64,000 nucleotides of DNA. Source: Deltaproteobacteria bacterium (GTDB lineage: Bacteria > Desulfobacterota > Binatia > HRBIN30 > CADEER01). The stretch covers positions 1 through 64,000 of the forward strand of contig JAJCZJ010000070.1 in NCBI GenBank assembly GCA_029262455.1, read 5' to 3'. Numbering within the stretch: position 1 is the stretch's first letter; every line of letters begins with the position of its first letter. Below, one piece after another: positions 9,073 through 17,886 of the stretch. The notes under the pieces are model-generated. The model worked only from the letters and a program-made list of their open reading frames with translations. It did not search any database and was not told the DNA's origin. A program made the translations under genes and the position numbers.

Positions 9073-11658
9073 ATGACATCGGACAGCCGGGCACCAAGGA
9101 TCCTCGCGCCGCGTTTCGTGCTCGGTTTCGCCCTGCTCAGTGCGGCGTGCGCCGTGCCGACAGCCATCACTCTCCGGTTCGACGGCTCAGTGAATGCGCT
9201 ACTGGCCGACTCCGGGATCGCCAGCGTCGAGCGACGCCGAGCCACGACGGCGATGCGCGATGCGGAAATCATCGTACCCTGTTTTGAGGAATGCGATCGT
9301 GCTGAGATCGATCGACTATCCGGCTCGATCGCCGAGATCGGCGGAGTCGACTCGGTCAGGATCCGAACCCTGGGCAAACGCCGCGAAAGAGCGCCTGATA
9401 CCACCTCTGGCGCTGCGATTCATGTTCACCTCGAACAACCATACGGCGCGCTCCATACCAACCGAATCACGACGAAGATCGAGTTGCTGATCGGCGACAC
9501 GAAGACATCGAACATACACTCACTCAGCGGGCCAGCAGTCGCTGCGATGCGACTTTCGCAAACTCTCTCGCAGCTGGTGCTTTCCTTAAGTGTCGCCGCC
9601 TTCGCGATCGCCCTGACGGCCGCCGCGCTGGCGCTGCGCTCACTCGCCGGCGTCGCCTTGACTGGGCTTTGCTTGGCTGTCGGCTTCACTTGGACGATCG
9701 CCGGCATCGCACTTTCCGGTCACCCAATCACCGTGGTCACGGCCGGACTCATCCCCCTGCTCCCGCTAATCGGTGTGGCGTTCCCGCTGTACTACTTGTC
9801 CGAGCTCCAGGCCCACACCAACGCCCCGAGCGACAAGGATAACGCCCCCGGCGTCGCGCTGGTGCGAGTGCGTATTCCGCTCGGGGTCTTGGCGGCCGCG
9901 TTGGTGCTCGGTACGCTCGTCCACTTCGCCAGCGACTTTCCGGCGCTGCGCACATTTGCGCTCTTCGCCACCGTGGGCACCCTCTGCATCGGAGTTGCGA
10001 CGCTGCTCGTCGCGCCGGCCGGCGCGGCAACATGGTTGCCGATCACCGGCTCGGCGCATGCCGCCGACACTGCGCTGCGCCACAGCCGTTCGATCGAGCG
10101 CCTCGGCGCCGCCGTGACACACCACGGCTGGCCCCTCGCAGCGGCAGCGAGCGCTCTGGCAATCGCAGCGATGGTCGGAGTGTATCGCAGCGACAACCGC
10201 ACCGATCTCGACAACCTTACGCACGCAGTGAGCGATGGGACACCTAGATTCATGCAGGTCGACCAACGCACTTGGAGCGTGGACATCGATGGTGGGGAGC
10301 CCGGCGCAATCGCTCGATTGGACACGGTTCTTGCGATCTCCGACCTACAGCGCCTCATTTCCGAACAAGACATCGTCTTGGCCACACACTCCATCATCGA
10401 CTTCATCGCCGACAAGCCGGCACCTGGGAATCCTCCCGCACTCCCCGAGACACAGGAAGAGTTGCAGGATCAGTTGAACCAGGTGCCGCAGGGCGACCGC
10501 GACGCGATCGCTCACGTCGTCAACGCGGACTTTTCCAGAGCCAGGATTCTCGTTCAAACCGACAATATCGACAGCGCGCTCTTCAACGCTCTGCGCGAGC
10601 GCATCGAAGCGGTGTCACGGCGTACCGGCTGGAGCCGGTGGCTCGGCCGACAGACACCATTCCCACGAGACATCGACATCACACCATCGGGCGCGATGGT
10701 CGAGTTCCACCGCCACGGAGCGGACTTGAAGACCCACGTCCTCTACGGCCTCGCCGCGACCGCGTTGGCACTACTGCTCGTCGTCTCAATCCAGTTTCTT
10801 TCCGGCAGCGTCGGATTCGCGGTGGTGTTTCTGAACCTCGCGGCGATCATCGTCGCCTACGGCCTTACAGCCTGGACGGGAATCGCAACCAACCCGGTGA
10901 CGGCGCCGCTCAGCACCCTGCTCCTCGGCATCGCCGTCGGCCACACCGCCTACTACTTTCGCGCCCTGGGAGCCAACGGACGCACTCTCGACTGTCCGAC
11001 CGAGGCTCTCGCCGGCGTCGTGCAGTCGGCCGGTCGGCCCCTGGCTTACTGCGCGGCGGCACTCGTCGTCGGATTTGCTGTGATGTTGACGTCCCAGATC
11101 CCGGGCCTGCGTTGGTTCGGCATGCTCGGATGCGCAGGCATCGGCCTGGCGTTCTCGGCAAACCTCCTGATGCTCTCGTCGCGTATCCTGAACGCCCGCA
11201 TCATCACTGTAGCGGAGTTCCTCACCACTCGCCTGGGTCGAATCGAGGAACTGCCACTCTTCGAAGGAATGCACCCCTTCCAAGCAAGGCTCGTCGTCGT
11301 GAGCGGATACGTGCGCAGGGCAGCGCCGGGCGAAGCCATCGCCAGACAGGGGGAACAAGGATCCGAACTCTACTTGCTGATGAGCGGACACGCAGAAGTG
11401 CGCAAGAGCGAAGGCCGTCCGGTGATTGGCCAGATCCGCCGCGGCGACGTCATCGGCGAGATGGGCTTAGTCCGAGCAGCGCCGCGTTCCGCCGACGTCA
11501 TCGCAACCGAAGCCGTCGAGTATCTCGTTCTCGACGGAGACTTCCTGGATCGGCTGCGACGCCAGTATCCCCGCACAGCCTCCGTATTGCTCTTCAACCT
11601 GACCCGAATCTTGAGCGACCGTTTAGACTTGGCGACAGAGCGACTAGCAGCCCGTTGA
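9073..11658 (+). CDS. RND/MMPL-type membrane protein fused to a C-terminal cyclic-nucleotide-binding domain
   Basis: 861 residues. The N-terminal helix, a periplasmic domain, a block of membrane helices (about 158-340), a second periplasmic domain and a second helix block (about 560-720) give the duplicated topology of RND exporters of the MMPL/hydrophobe kind. The last ~130 residues are a cytoplasmic cNMP-binding domain (LPLFEGMHPFQ..., RQGEQGSELYLLMSGHAEV). It keeps the phosphate-binding cassette GEMGLVRAAPRSADV with Glu796 and Arg805, the residues that hold the ribose and cyclic phosphate, so nucleotide binding is plausible. The N-terminal half is more divergent than typical RND pumps. It converges on a nucleotide cyclase gene 86 bases away, suggesting cAMP/cGMP control. 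Substrate unknown. Confidence 0.8.
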   Translation: MTSDSRAPRILAPRFVLGFALLSAACAVPTAITLRFDGSVNALLADSGIASVERRRATTAMRDAEIIVPCFEECDRAEIDRLSGSIAEIGGVDSVRIRTLGKRRERAPDTTSGAAIHVHLEQPYGALHTNRITTKIELLIGDTKTSNIHSLSGPAVAAMRLSQTLSQLVLSLSVAAFAIALTAAALALRSLAGVALTGLCLAVGFTWTIAGIALSGHPITVVTAGLIPLLPLIGVAFPLYYLSELQAHTNAPSDKDNAPGVALVRVRIPLGVLAAALVLGTLVHFASDFPALRTFALFATVGTLCIGVATLLVAPAGAATWLPITGSAHAADTALRHSRSIERLGAAVTHHGWPLAAAASALAIAAMVGVYRSDNRTDLDNLTHAVSDGTPRFMQVDQRTWSVDIDGGEPGAIARLDTVLAISDLQRLISEQDIVLATHSIIDFIADKPAPGNPPALPETQEELQDQLNQVPQGDRDAIAHVVNADFSRARILVQTDNIDSALFNALRERIEAVSRRTGWSRWLGRQTPFPRDIDITPSGAMVEFHRHGADLKTHVLYGLAATALALLLVVSIQFLSGSVGFAVVFLNLAAIIVAYGLTAWTGIATNPVTAPLSTLLLGIAVGHTAYYFRALGANGRTLDCPTEALAGVVQSAGRPLAYCAAALVVGFAVMLTSQIPGLRWFGMLGCAGIGLAFSANLLMLSSRILNARIITVAEFLTTRLGRIEELPLFEGMHPFQARLVVVSGYVRRAAPGEAIARQGEQGSELYLLMSGHAEVRKSEGRPVIGQIRRGDVIGEMGLVRAAPRSADVIATEAVEYLVLDGDFLDRLRRQYPRTASVLLFNLTRILSDRLDLATERLAAR

Positions 11659-11665
11659 AACACGG
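11646..11665. repeat. CCGTTGAAA dispersed motif at the gene end
   Basis: AGCAGCCCGTTGAAACACGG overlaps the stop codon of the RND-like gene. Related copies occur at 59813-59835 (just after ArfB) and, more degenerate, at 38884-38903. Such motifs recur at gene ends in related genomes as far as I recall. The last codons of the RND gene come from the element. Confidence 0.45.
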
Positions 11666-11686
11666 ACAACGGCATCAAGATCCAAG

Positions 11687-11721
11687 TCGGCGTTGATCAG
11701 CGTTCATCTGCGGTTTGATCC
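11687..11721. repeat. ATCAGCGTTCATCTGCGG intergenic mini-repeat
   Basis: A copy of the short family built on GATCAGCGTTCATCTGCGGT, lying in the 86-base gap between two convergent genes. Further copies: 14402-14430, 15961-15992, 16652-16678, 45648-45679, with diverged relatives at 18598-18730. Internally it repeats GCGTT(C/T)ATC, about one turn apart. Confidence 0.85.
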
Positions 11722-11744
11722 CGTTCGGAAGCTTCTCCCGGATA

Positions 11745-14093
11745 TTAGAGGTCACCCAGCCAATTGAGCGCTACGTGGATTTGACGGGGACCGGTGACCG
11801 TCCCGTGCGTGATCATCAAGAACCTCTTTCCGTCGCGAGAGATTGAGTAATGCTGATGACCCGAGAGAGCGGCGTCGTGGTCACTTACGAACAGGACACG
11901 TGGACGGCTGGTGTGGAACGCGGGCTCGTAGGTGACATCAACCACCAGCATCTGCCCGCGTTCTCGAAAGTAGAGATTGCGCCCGTCCGGAGACCAGAGG
12001 GGCTCACCGCCCCCGTCACTCGAGATCTGATGCTTTGCACCCAACCCGGGAAACGATTGCACGAACACTTCGCGTCGATGCGATTCGTCGGCAACGTATG
12101 CGATCCACTTTCCGTTCGGCGATACGGTCGGGAACCGCTCGCGCGCTTGCGTCCGCATCAAGAGCTCCGGATCTTCTCCAGTACCGGGCGCCAATCGCCA
12201 GATGCCGTGCTCGACCAGATCGTAGAATAGAAGCGATCGACCGTCGGGCGCCCACGCGGTCGGGACGGCGTGACTGGATCGGACAAGTAACTCGGGGGTC
12301 CCGCTGAAGTCCGCAGAAGTCCAGAACAGGCTCCAGTGCCCAACGGGGGCACCAGACATGATCGCGATACGCTGTCCATCCGGCCGCCACTCGGACTCCC
12401 ATGTCGTACCCGACTGTGTGAGTTGTCGAAGCTGGCGACGCGACAGCTCGTAAATGTACACGTCCCGCATGCCGTCGGGCGAGTGGATGTCGACGGAGAT
12501 GCGCTCGCCGTTCGGAGCGAGCCGGGGGTGAACCCATGTGCCCGCCCCCGAGGTCACTACACTTTCGCCGCCATCGTGATCGACCCAGAGCAGCTGGTCG
12601 GGCGGCGGGGCACCCGGACTGGGGATTGACGCCAGAATCCCATTGTCCGACACGTCAAAATGAGTCACGACGACTCCGCCCAACCCCGGAGATGTATGGA
12701 TCCCTTGAATCACCGACACCGCAGACGGGAAGACTCCATCTTGGCCCTGGGCGAAGGGCGCGATCAGCAACTCCCCTGCGCGAGCGAAAAGGATGCGGTC
12801 CCCGTCGACTTCCACTCCCTGACTTGCGTCCGAGACGACGGTGCGCCATTCGCCGGAGCTCAGGGAGAGCAGCGCGACATGGGTTTTCGGTGTGACTGAA
12901 ACCGTAAAAAGCACAGCTCGACCATCAGCCGTAAAACGCGGGGAATGGTGGCCGACCTCGCCCGCCTTCGAATTCGGCGCCGTGACTTGCTCTGGGGTTC
13001 CTCCCGAAGCCGCGACAAGCCAAAGGCCGTCGTCGGTCGCGAATACAATCGTCTCGCCGTCCGGGGACCAACCGGCATCGAAGCCCACGACCCGATCGAC
13101 TGCGCAGATCGTTTGCGGCGCGCCGCCGCCAAGAGCCACCTTCTGGAGGACTTCACCGGCGAGAAAGCCTAGCCAACGGCCATCCGGCGAAAAGAATGGT
13201 GCACGACCGTTCTCGGTCCCTGGGATCGGCCGCGCTTCAACGGCATCCATTGCCCGGACGTAGAGTAGCGACTCCTTGCGCGCATCCTGCTGTGTGTAGG
13301 CGATTCGCTGGCCGTCACGCGACACCGCGATCAGACGAGAATAGTCGAACCTGCCGCCGCGAGCCGGTAAGCCGAGTCGCGAGTCGTCGGGCACTGCGAT
13401 GCTCCAGCGCGACACGGGAGCCGAAGTATCGCCAACCGGCCGCGCTACGTACCTGCTCAGCTGAACGGCCAGCGCCGCCGCTACAACGGATGCGGCCAGC
13501 GCTACGAACCAAGATAGTCGCGAGCCGCCTACCCGAGACGCGGGAGGTTTTGCAACATGGACCTGGCCTTCAAAATGCACGCGGAAGACTCGCACTGGAG
13601 CTGGGATGTTCTTGAGGCTCTTGGCCCCGAGATCTGTGCATCGGAAGTCAGACTGTTGCCTCAACTGTTCTTCTACCGCCCCCGAGACGCAGATTCCCCC
13701 AGGTTGCGCAATTGCCTCGATCCGCGCGGCAACGTTCACGCCGTCACCGTAGAGCCTGCCGCTCTCGACGGTAATGTCGCCAAGATGCACGCCAATTCGG
13801 AACAGCATACGGCGCGCGTCAGGCAGCTGCTGGTTGCGAGCAGCCAACACACGCTGAATCTCCACCGCCGCCTGCACGGCGTCGAGCGCAGTCGGAAATT
13901 CGGCGAGCACATTGTCGCCTGGCGCGTCGACGACACGGCCTCGGTGCTCATCGATCAAGCTGCTTATCTGAATGCGATACGACGTGATGGTCCTCACCGT
14001 CGCGGCCTGATCATCAGCCATCAGCCGGGAGTACCCGACAGCGTCGGCGCTGAGTATCGCAGCGAGTCGGCGTTCAAAGACCGGAGATCCCAC
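11745..14093 (-). CDS. Class III adenylate/guanylate cyclase fused to a TolB/WD40-like beta-propeller
   Basis: 782 residues from a GTG at 14093. Residues 6-175 are a class III cyclase catalytic domain: FERRLAAILSADAVGYSRLM gives metal Asp17, APGDNVLAEF gives metal Asp60, and GDGVNVAARIEA supplies the transition-state Asn120/Arg124 pair, so the active site is complete. A membrane helix follows (about 194-211). The rest is a PD40-type propeller with repeats such as FFSPDGRWLGF, RFTADGRAVLF and RWSPDGRNLYF. Assuming the cyclase is cytoplasmic, the propeller is periplasmic and could sense a ligand or partner. It converges with the cyclic-nucleotide-binding RND gene. ATP versus GTP preference is not decided. 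Confidence 0.9.
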   Translation of the reverse strand: MGSPVFERRLAAILSADAVGYSRLMADDQAATVRTITSYRIQISSLIDEHRGRVVDAPGDNVLAEFPTALDAVQAAVEIQRVLAARNQQLPDARRMLFRIGVHLGDITVESGRLYGDGVNVAARIEAIAQPGGICVSGAVEEQLRQQSDFRCTDLGAKSLKNIPAPVRVFRVHFEGQVHVAKPPASRVGGSRLSWFVALAASVVAAALAVQLSRYVARPVGDTSAPVSRWSIAVPDDSRLGLPARGGRFDYSRLIAVSRDGQRIAYTQQDARKESLLYVRAMDAVEARPIPGTENGRAPFFSPDGRWLGFLAGEVLQKVALGGGAPQTICAVDRVVGFDAGWSPDGETIVFATDDGLWLVAASGGTPEQVTAPNSKAGEVGHHSPRFTADGRAVLFTVSVTPKTHVALLSLSSGEWRTVVSDASQGVEVDGDRILFARAGELLIAPFAQGQDGVFPSAVSVIQGIHTSPGLGGVVVTHFDVSDNGILASIPSPGAPPPDQLLWVDHDGGESVVTSGAGTWVHPRLAPNGERISVDIHSPDGMRDVYIYELSRRQLRQLTQSGTTWESEWRPDGQRIAIMSGAPVGHWSLFWTSADFSGTPELLVRSSHAVPTAWAPDGRSLLFYDLVEHGIWRLAPGTGEDPELLMRTQARERFPTVSPNGKWIAYVADESHRREVFVQSFPGLGAKHQISSDGGGEPLWSPDGRNLYFRERGQMLVVDVTYEPAFHTSRPRVLFVSDHDAALSGHQHYSISRDGKRFLMITHGTVTGPRQIHVALNWLGDL

Positions 14094-14266
14094 TTCAGCT
14101 ATATAACGCGTGCCCCGGTTGCTGGCCAGCAGCCGAAGGTGAGTTCAGAAGATTGCCACTGCGATCCTCAGAAAAAGAGACTTCATCCAGTAGACAACGT
14201 AGATTTCGCCGATGCATCGCGAAACCGGACGAACGGAAGAATTCAGTCTGTCGTCGTGCCGTGAGC

Positions 14267-14310
14267 GAAAACCAGATCCGCTACGCGGCTCGGGCGGAGC
14301 CTCGCCCTCC
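14267..14310. repeat. 44-bp dispersed repeat, copy 1
   Basis: These 44 bases are identical to 18548-18591, 4.2 kb away: they begin GAAAACCAGATCCG, contain CGCGGCTCGGGCGGAG, and end CTCGCCCTCC. The CG-rich second half also matches the core of the 69-bp tandem at 8729. Perfect identity between non-coding copies suggests recent spread or gene conversion. Confidence 0.9.
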
Positions 14311-14401
14311 AAAGATCTCCCTACACTTCACCGGCATCAATAACGAGCGCAGCGAGCACCACCCTTAGCCTCAGCCTTCGCCCTCGCCGGAGCTTTTTTT
14401 C

Positions 14402-14430
14402 GATCAGCGTTCATCTGCGGTTTCATTTCG
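14402..14430. repeat. ATCAGCGTTCATCTGCGG mini-repeat
   Basis: Matches the copy at 11695 from GATCAGCGTTCATCTGCGGT onward. It lies 23 bases beyond the stop of the phospholipase D-like gene. Confidence 0.85.
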
Positions 14431-14452
14431 CCCAAACACCACCCCGAGGCGG

Positions 14453-15841
14453 TCACATCGCGTAGGTGGCCGGATCGAGCGCGTACGCAAGCCCCTCGAG
14501 CTTTTCGCCGAGCTCGCGCCGTTGCGCGTTCTCACGCGCGACTTTGCGGAACAGTTGCAACGAAGCCCTGTCGTCGAAATCGGTCGTGTCGATGCCGAGA
14601 TGCTCGCGAAACAGTTCGACGCGGAGGGCCCGCACCGTCTCTCCGTGCCAGAATGAAGCGTTGAGCTCCGTATCGCCATAGAACGAGCGGTTCGCGATAT
14701 TCGTCGACCCGATCGTGCACCAAGCATCGTCGGCCAGCGCGATCTTGGCGTGCACATAGATCTCCTGATAGCCGCCGGAGCTTCTGTTCGAAGCAATCGC
14801 GGCCAGGGTGAAGTGCGGCGATTCTCCCAGTGCCCGCAGTGAGTCCCAAAATGTCTGTCTGTCCGGTTGACTGCGAGCAGCAACCACCTGCTCGGCCGGC
14901 TCTCCCGGAACCAAGAACACGACCTCGACGCCCCTATCGAGCGCTCCAGCGAGAAGCTCATTGACCTCCGGAGAGGCAATCGTCTGATCCTCAACGTAGA
15001 TCGTCCGGCGAGCAGAGGCCAGCGCCAATCGATATTGGTCGACAACACTCGTCTCACCGGACGCGACGTCGAAGGGCTCGGCAGCAACCGCCGCGCTGCC
15101 ATCTGAATAGCGCTCGCGGCGCACGGTGCGCTGAATTTGCGCCGGCACGCTACCGGCCGGAGGCGACAAGACCTTCGGGAAGTGCAGGTTCGCGGCGTCG
15201 TGTGCCGCCGGCCACGTGCCGTCGGCTGCGTCACGATCGCTGGCCTCGTTCCAGCGTTGGACGAAGTTGTGATGCACATCGGTCGCCGACGGGCCGCGAA
15301 CCTCTACGTAAACGTCGTGGGTCGTGCCACCCTCGCGCGGCGGATGCCCGGCCGGCGCCATCGACCCGACGTCGAGATTGATTCCACCGACGAAGGCGAT
15401 CTCCTCAGGCGTCCCGGCATCAACCAACCAGCTCTTCTGGTGATGGCAGTAGTTGCCGTGCGCCTGATCCCAGCGAGCCAGAAACCCCAGTCCACGAGCG
15501 GCTAGCTCGGCACGCTGCTCCTTCGTCCCGGGGAAGTGAGTATTCGGCCTGAGTTGTTCGAGAACCAAATGCCGCCAAAAGATGACGCGCACATCGACCC
15601 CGCGATCGTGTGCCCGCCCCAAGACATCGAAGAAGTCACCGCGACCGTCCGGCATCCGAAAACGAGGTTCGATGAACGCGACCGTCACCCATACACTGTG
15701 TTGCGCCGCCTCGACTGCTTCACAAATACGACGAAACGCCGGCTCACCATCGACCAGAGGTACAACGCGGTTCCCCGCACGCAGCGGATACGAACCGCTA
15801 TCGACGCAGGGAATATGATTACCGTCCCGCTTCTCGATCAT
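14453..15841 (-). CDS. Phospholipase D-like / cardiolipin synthase-type enzyme
   Basis: 462 residues from the ATG at 15841, preceded by the strong ribosome site GGGAGGTG; an upstream ATG at 15943 overlaps a repeat and has none. Two HKD motifs are present: HHQKSWLVD in the first half and HAKIALADD in the second, the latter followed by IGSTNIANRSF as in cardiolipin synthases. The protein lacks the N-terminal membrane helices of ClsA and so resembles ClsB/ClsC or a phospholipase D. The usual second motif HxKxxxxD is intact in both copies, so it should be active. It could make cardiolipin or hydrolyse/transfer phosphatidyl groups. Confidence 0.88.
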   Translation of the reverse strand: MIEKRDGNHIPCVDSGSYPLRAGNRVVPLVDGEPAFRRICEAVEAAQHSVWVTVAFIEPRFRMPDGRGDFFDVLGRAHDRGVDVRVIFWRHLVLEQLRPNTHFPGTKEQRAELAARGLGFLARWDQAHGNYCHHQKSWLVDAGTPEEIAFVGGINLDVGSMAPAGHPPREGGTTHDVYVEVRGPSATDVHHNFVQRWNEASDRDAADGTWPAAHDAANLHFPKVLSPPAGSVPAQIQRTVRRERYSDGSAAVAAEPFDVASGETSVVDQYRLALASARRTIYVEDQTIASPEVNELLAGALDRGVEVVFLVPGEPAEQVVAARSQPDRQTFWDSLRALGESPHFTLAAIASNRSSGGYQEIYVHAKIALADDAWCTIGSTNIANRSFYGDTELNASFWHGETVRALRVELFREHLGIDTTDFDDRASLQLFRKVARENAQRRELGEKLEGLAYALDPATYAM

Positions 15842-15960
15842 CGAAGATGCACCTCCCGACTCCTTGCAAGAACTCCATATCCCAAGGAACGCGCCAACAA
15901 AACGATCGAGTTGACGACCGTCAAACAGCAATCCAGATGGCATCTACAAACGGAGACCCG

Positions 15961-15992
15961 AATCAGCGTTTATCGGCGTTCATCTGCGGTTT
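15961..15992. repeat. ATCAGCG...TTCATCTGCGG mini-repeat
   Basis: Longer version of the family with an extra GCGTTTATC step before GCGTTCATCTGCGGTTT. It lies in the divergent region between the phospholipase D-like gene and the Hcp-like gene. Confidence 0.85.
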
Positions 15993-16052
15993 CGAGATTC
16001 TCTTGCCGCGATTGATGCAGTGTTGTTAGGGTCCGAGCAAAAGGAGAAGTCC

Positions 16053-16598
16053 ATGCCCTATCTAAGACGTTCGATCTGGATCGTTCCGATGTTGGCCGCA
16101 ATGAGTCTCCTGATCGTCGGCGCCGCACCGGCAGCGCGCTTCGACAACGGCCAAGGCGTTCGGCACCGGTTGACCTTGCAAGACGAGCGCGGCGCGGAGA
16201 CGAATGTTGAAGTCTTCGGCTGGAGTCACGAGATCGTGTCGCCGCGGGATGCCGCCTCTGGCCTGCCGACCGGCAAACGACAACACAAGCCGCTGACGAT
16301 CACCAAGGCGGTCGACAAGGCGACGCCGCTGCTCCTCCAATCGTTGCTGAACAACCGGGTTCACGGCGAGGTCGTATTGGAGTCGTTTCGAAAGGCCCGC
16401 GGCGGCTGGCAGTTGTTTCGAACGATCCGCCTGACTGAAGCCTTCGTGAGCAGCTACAATCCGGTGGACATCCTGGCGCCTGAACGGATGCAAAACGGAG
16501 AACGGGAACACGTCGCGTTTACGTATCAAAAGATCATCTGGACCTTCGAAGAAGGTGGTGTCGAAGCAGAGGACGATTGGGAGACACCAGTCGTCTGA
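16053..16598 (+). CDS. Secreted Hcp-like (type VI tube family) protein
   Basis: 181 residues from the ATG at 16053, which follows AAAGGAG. An N-terminal hydrophobic segment ending GAAPA is a probable Sec signal peptide (about 1-28). The rest matches the Hcp fold family: LTLQDERG, EVFGWSHEI, the highly conserved KPLTITKAVDKATPLLLQSL, and VHGEVVLESFRKARGG, ending with an HVAFTYQKIIW strand. True T6SS Hcp has no signal peptide, and no other T6SS gene is nearby. This is therefore probably an exported Hcp relative of unknown role rather than part of an injection machine. Confidence 0.82.
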   Translation: MPYLRRSIWIVPMLAAMSLLIVGAAPAARFDNGQGVRHRLTLQDERGAETNVEVFGWSHEIVSPRDAASGLPTGKRQHKPLTITKAVDKATPLLLQSLLNNRVHGEVVLESFRKARGGWQLFRTIRLTEAFVSSYNPVDILAPERMQNGEREHVAFTYQKIIWTFEEGGVEAEDDWETPVV

Positions 16599-16612
16599 CG
16601 ACGCCACGATTC

Positions 16613-16678
16613 GAACCGCAGGTGAACGCCGATGGACGCGCAACCAAATCAGCGTTTATCAGCGTTCATCTGCGGTTC
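16613..16678 (+). terminator. Inverted pair of mini-repeats forming a 27-base-pair stem
   Basis: The left arm (16613-16639) and right arm (16652-16678) are inverted copies of the GCGTTCATCTGCGG family, separated by 12 bases. 23 of 27 positions pair; the four mismatches are all G opposite T, which become G-U pairs in the plus-strand transcript. It sits between the convergent Hcp-like gene (ends 16598) and the SGNH hydrolase gene (ends 16720), so it is likely to end transcription. No T-run follows. Confidence 0.6.
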
Positions 16679-16719
16679 CAAATTCCTGACCAAGCACCCG
16701 CCAACCTCTACTGAGGAAC

Positions 16720-17886
16720 TCAAAGTAGTTTGCGCTCACGGATCACTCGCAGCAGGGTCTCGGCCAACAGTCGGTGACCGCGTGGTGTCAGGTGTGCTCC
16801 GTCGAGGAACATTTCGGTCTGCTCCTCGCCGCCGACGCGGGCGAGATCCGGATAGAACTCGTAGGTTTCGTGCCCACCATCGCGCAACAACTTGCGCAGC
16901 AATGAATAACGCCGGAAGTAGCGCCAGTTGCGTTCGACTTCCTGGAGATGCTGAGTCTGCGGCAGCATCACGAAGAGCACTTTAGCACCAGCGTCGTGCG
17001 CCGCATTCTCGATCCCGGAGAAGATCCCACCAATCACTTGCTCGAGTTCGAGGGGGCCGAGCTTGGCGGGCTCGCAAAACAAGTGAATCAAGTCCAGCGC
17101 TCGTTCCTTCTTCGACCAAAGCAGTCGAAAAAAGAGACTTTGGGCAAGGTGGTCGATGCAATTGTCGGCAAGCAGATCTTCGTTGTGCAGTACCATCGCG
17201 CCATCGCGCATTTTGAAAAGCGGCTTGGTGTGCCCCCAACCGTACTCTAGTCCGGTCACCTCGTAGTCGTTTCCGGTGAACACGCCGACCACGACCAGCT
17301 TGGCGTTGACCAGCGGAAGCACCCGCTTCACATAGATGTAGTCCTGGTCCAACGAATAGCCAGAGACCGCGATATTTAGCACTTGCTCGCCGCCTAGCAT
17401 TCCCTCGAGAAGATGCGGGGCAGTCTCGTTGTCGCCGACGCCGTGGCCGTAGATGATCGAGTCGCCAGCGAAGACGACATGCGGCCGATCCGGATCGATC
17501 GTTTGCCCGCGCTGCCCGACGCGATCCGGTACGTCGGGCGGGGCCCAACCGAGATCCGCATCGTAACTCTGATTCTCGAGGGCGAAATGACGCGGACCGA
17601 TGCGCACAGCCGTGGCTGCCACGACGATTACAACAATCGTGATCGACGCGGTCCCCAGAGCGAGCACAATCTCCCGGCGTTTCGAGAAAAGGACGCCGTC
17701 TGGGTTCGACGTCAGCAGCGTATGGACAAACCACGAGACGCCGGTGACGACTAGTACGACCGCTATCGTCATCAGGGGCCACGAGGAAAACGTCGCAGTG
17801 TCGAGGCCGAGGCCAAAGAGCAGGCCTGCGCCTAGCAGTCTCAACCGGGTCTTTGCCTTTGTCGAAATCGCCATCTTCCGAGTCAC
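16720..17886 (-). CDS. Membrane-anchored SGNH/GDSL hydrolase
   Basis: 388 residues. Two or three N-terminal membrane helices (about 15-100) precede an exported hydrolase domain. Catalytic blocks are visible: VVFAGDSIIYGHG (nucleophile Ser in GDSI), VGVFTGNDYE (GND block) and FLDGAHLTPRGH (Asp-x-x-His). Esterase, acyltransferase-partner or O-acetyl-sugar activity is possible; SGNH proteins with helices often act on surface polysaccharide. The GTG start overlaps the stop of the upstream lipoprotein gene as GTGA, so the pair is translationally coupled; ATG at 17874 is the alternative start. Confidence 0.85.
   Translation of the reverse strand: MTRKMAISTKAKTRLRLLGAGLLFGLGLDTATFSSWPLMTIAVVLVVTGVSWFVHTLLTSNPDGVLFSKRREIVLALGTASITIVVIVVAATAVRIGPRHFALENQSYDADLGWAPPDVPDRVGQRGQTIDPDRPHVVFAGDSIIYGHGVGDNETAPHLLEGMLGGEQVLNIAVSGYSLDQDYIYVKRVLPLVNAKLVVVGVFTGNDYEVTGLEYGWGHTKPLFKMRDGAMVLHNEDLLADNCIDHLAQSLFFRLLWSKKERALDLIHLFCEPAKLGPLELEQVIGGIFSGIENAAHDAGAKVLFVMLPQTQHLQEVERNWRYFRRYSLLRKLLRDGGHETYEFYPDLARVGGEEQTEMFLDGAHLTPRGHRLLAETLLRVIRERKLL

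Larger units (their letters stand above)
14094..14452. other. Intergenic region with two repeat elements
   Basis: This 359-base gap between the cyclase start and the end of the phospholipase D-like gene holds the dispersed 44-bp element (14267-14310) and a mini-repeat (14402-14430). A run of seven T (14394-14400) lies just before the second. No gene is seen. Confidence 0.6.

Noticed and set aside
10272-11696. Long alternative frame (474 residues) in the RND-like gene
   Set aside because: Arg/Pro-rich shadow of a high-GC gene; the +1 frame shows true membrane and cNMP motifs.
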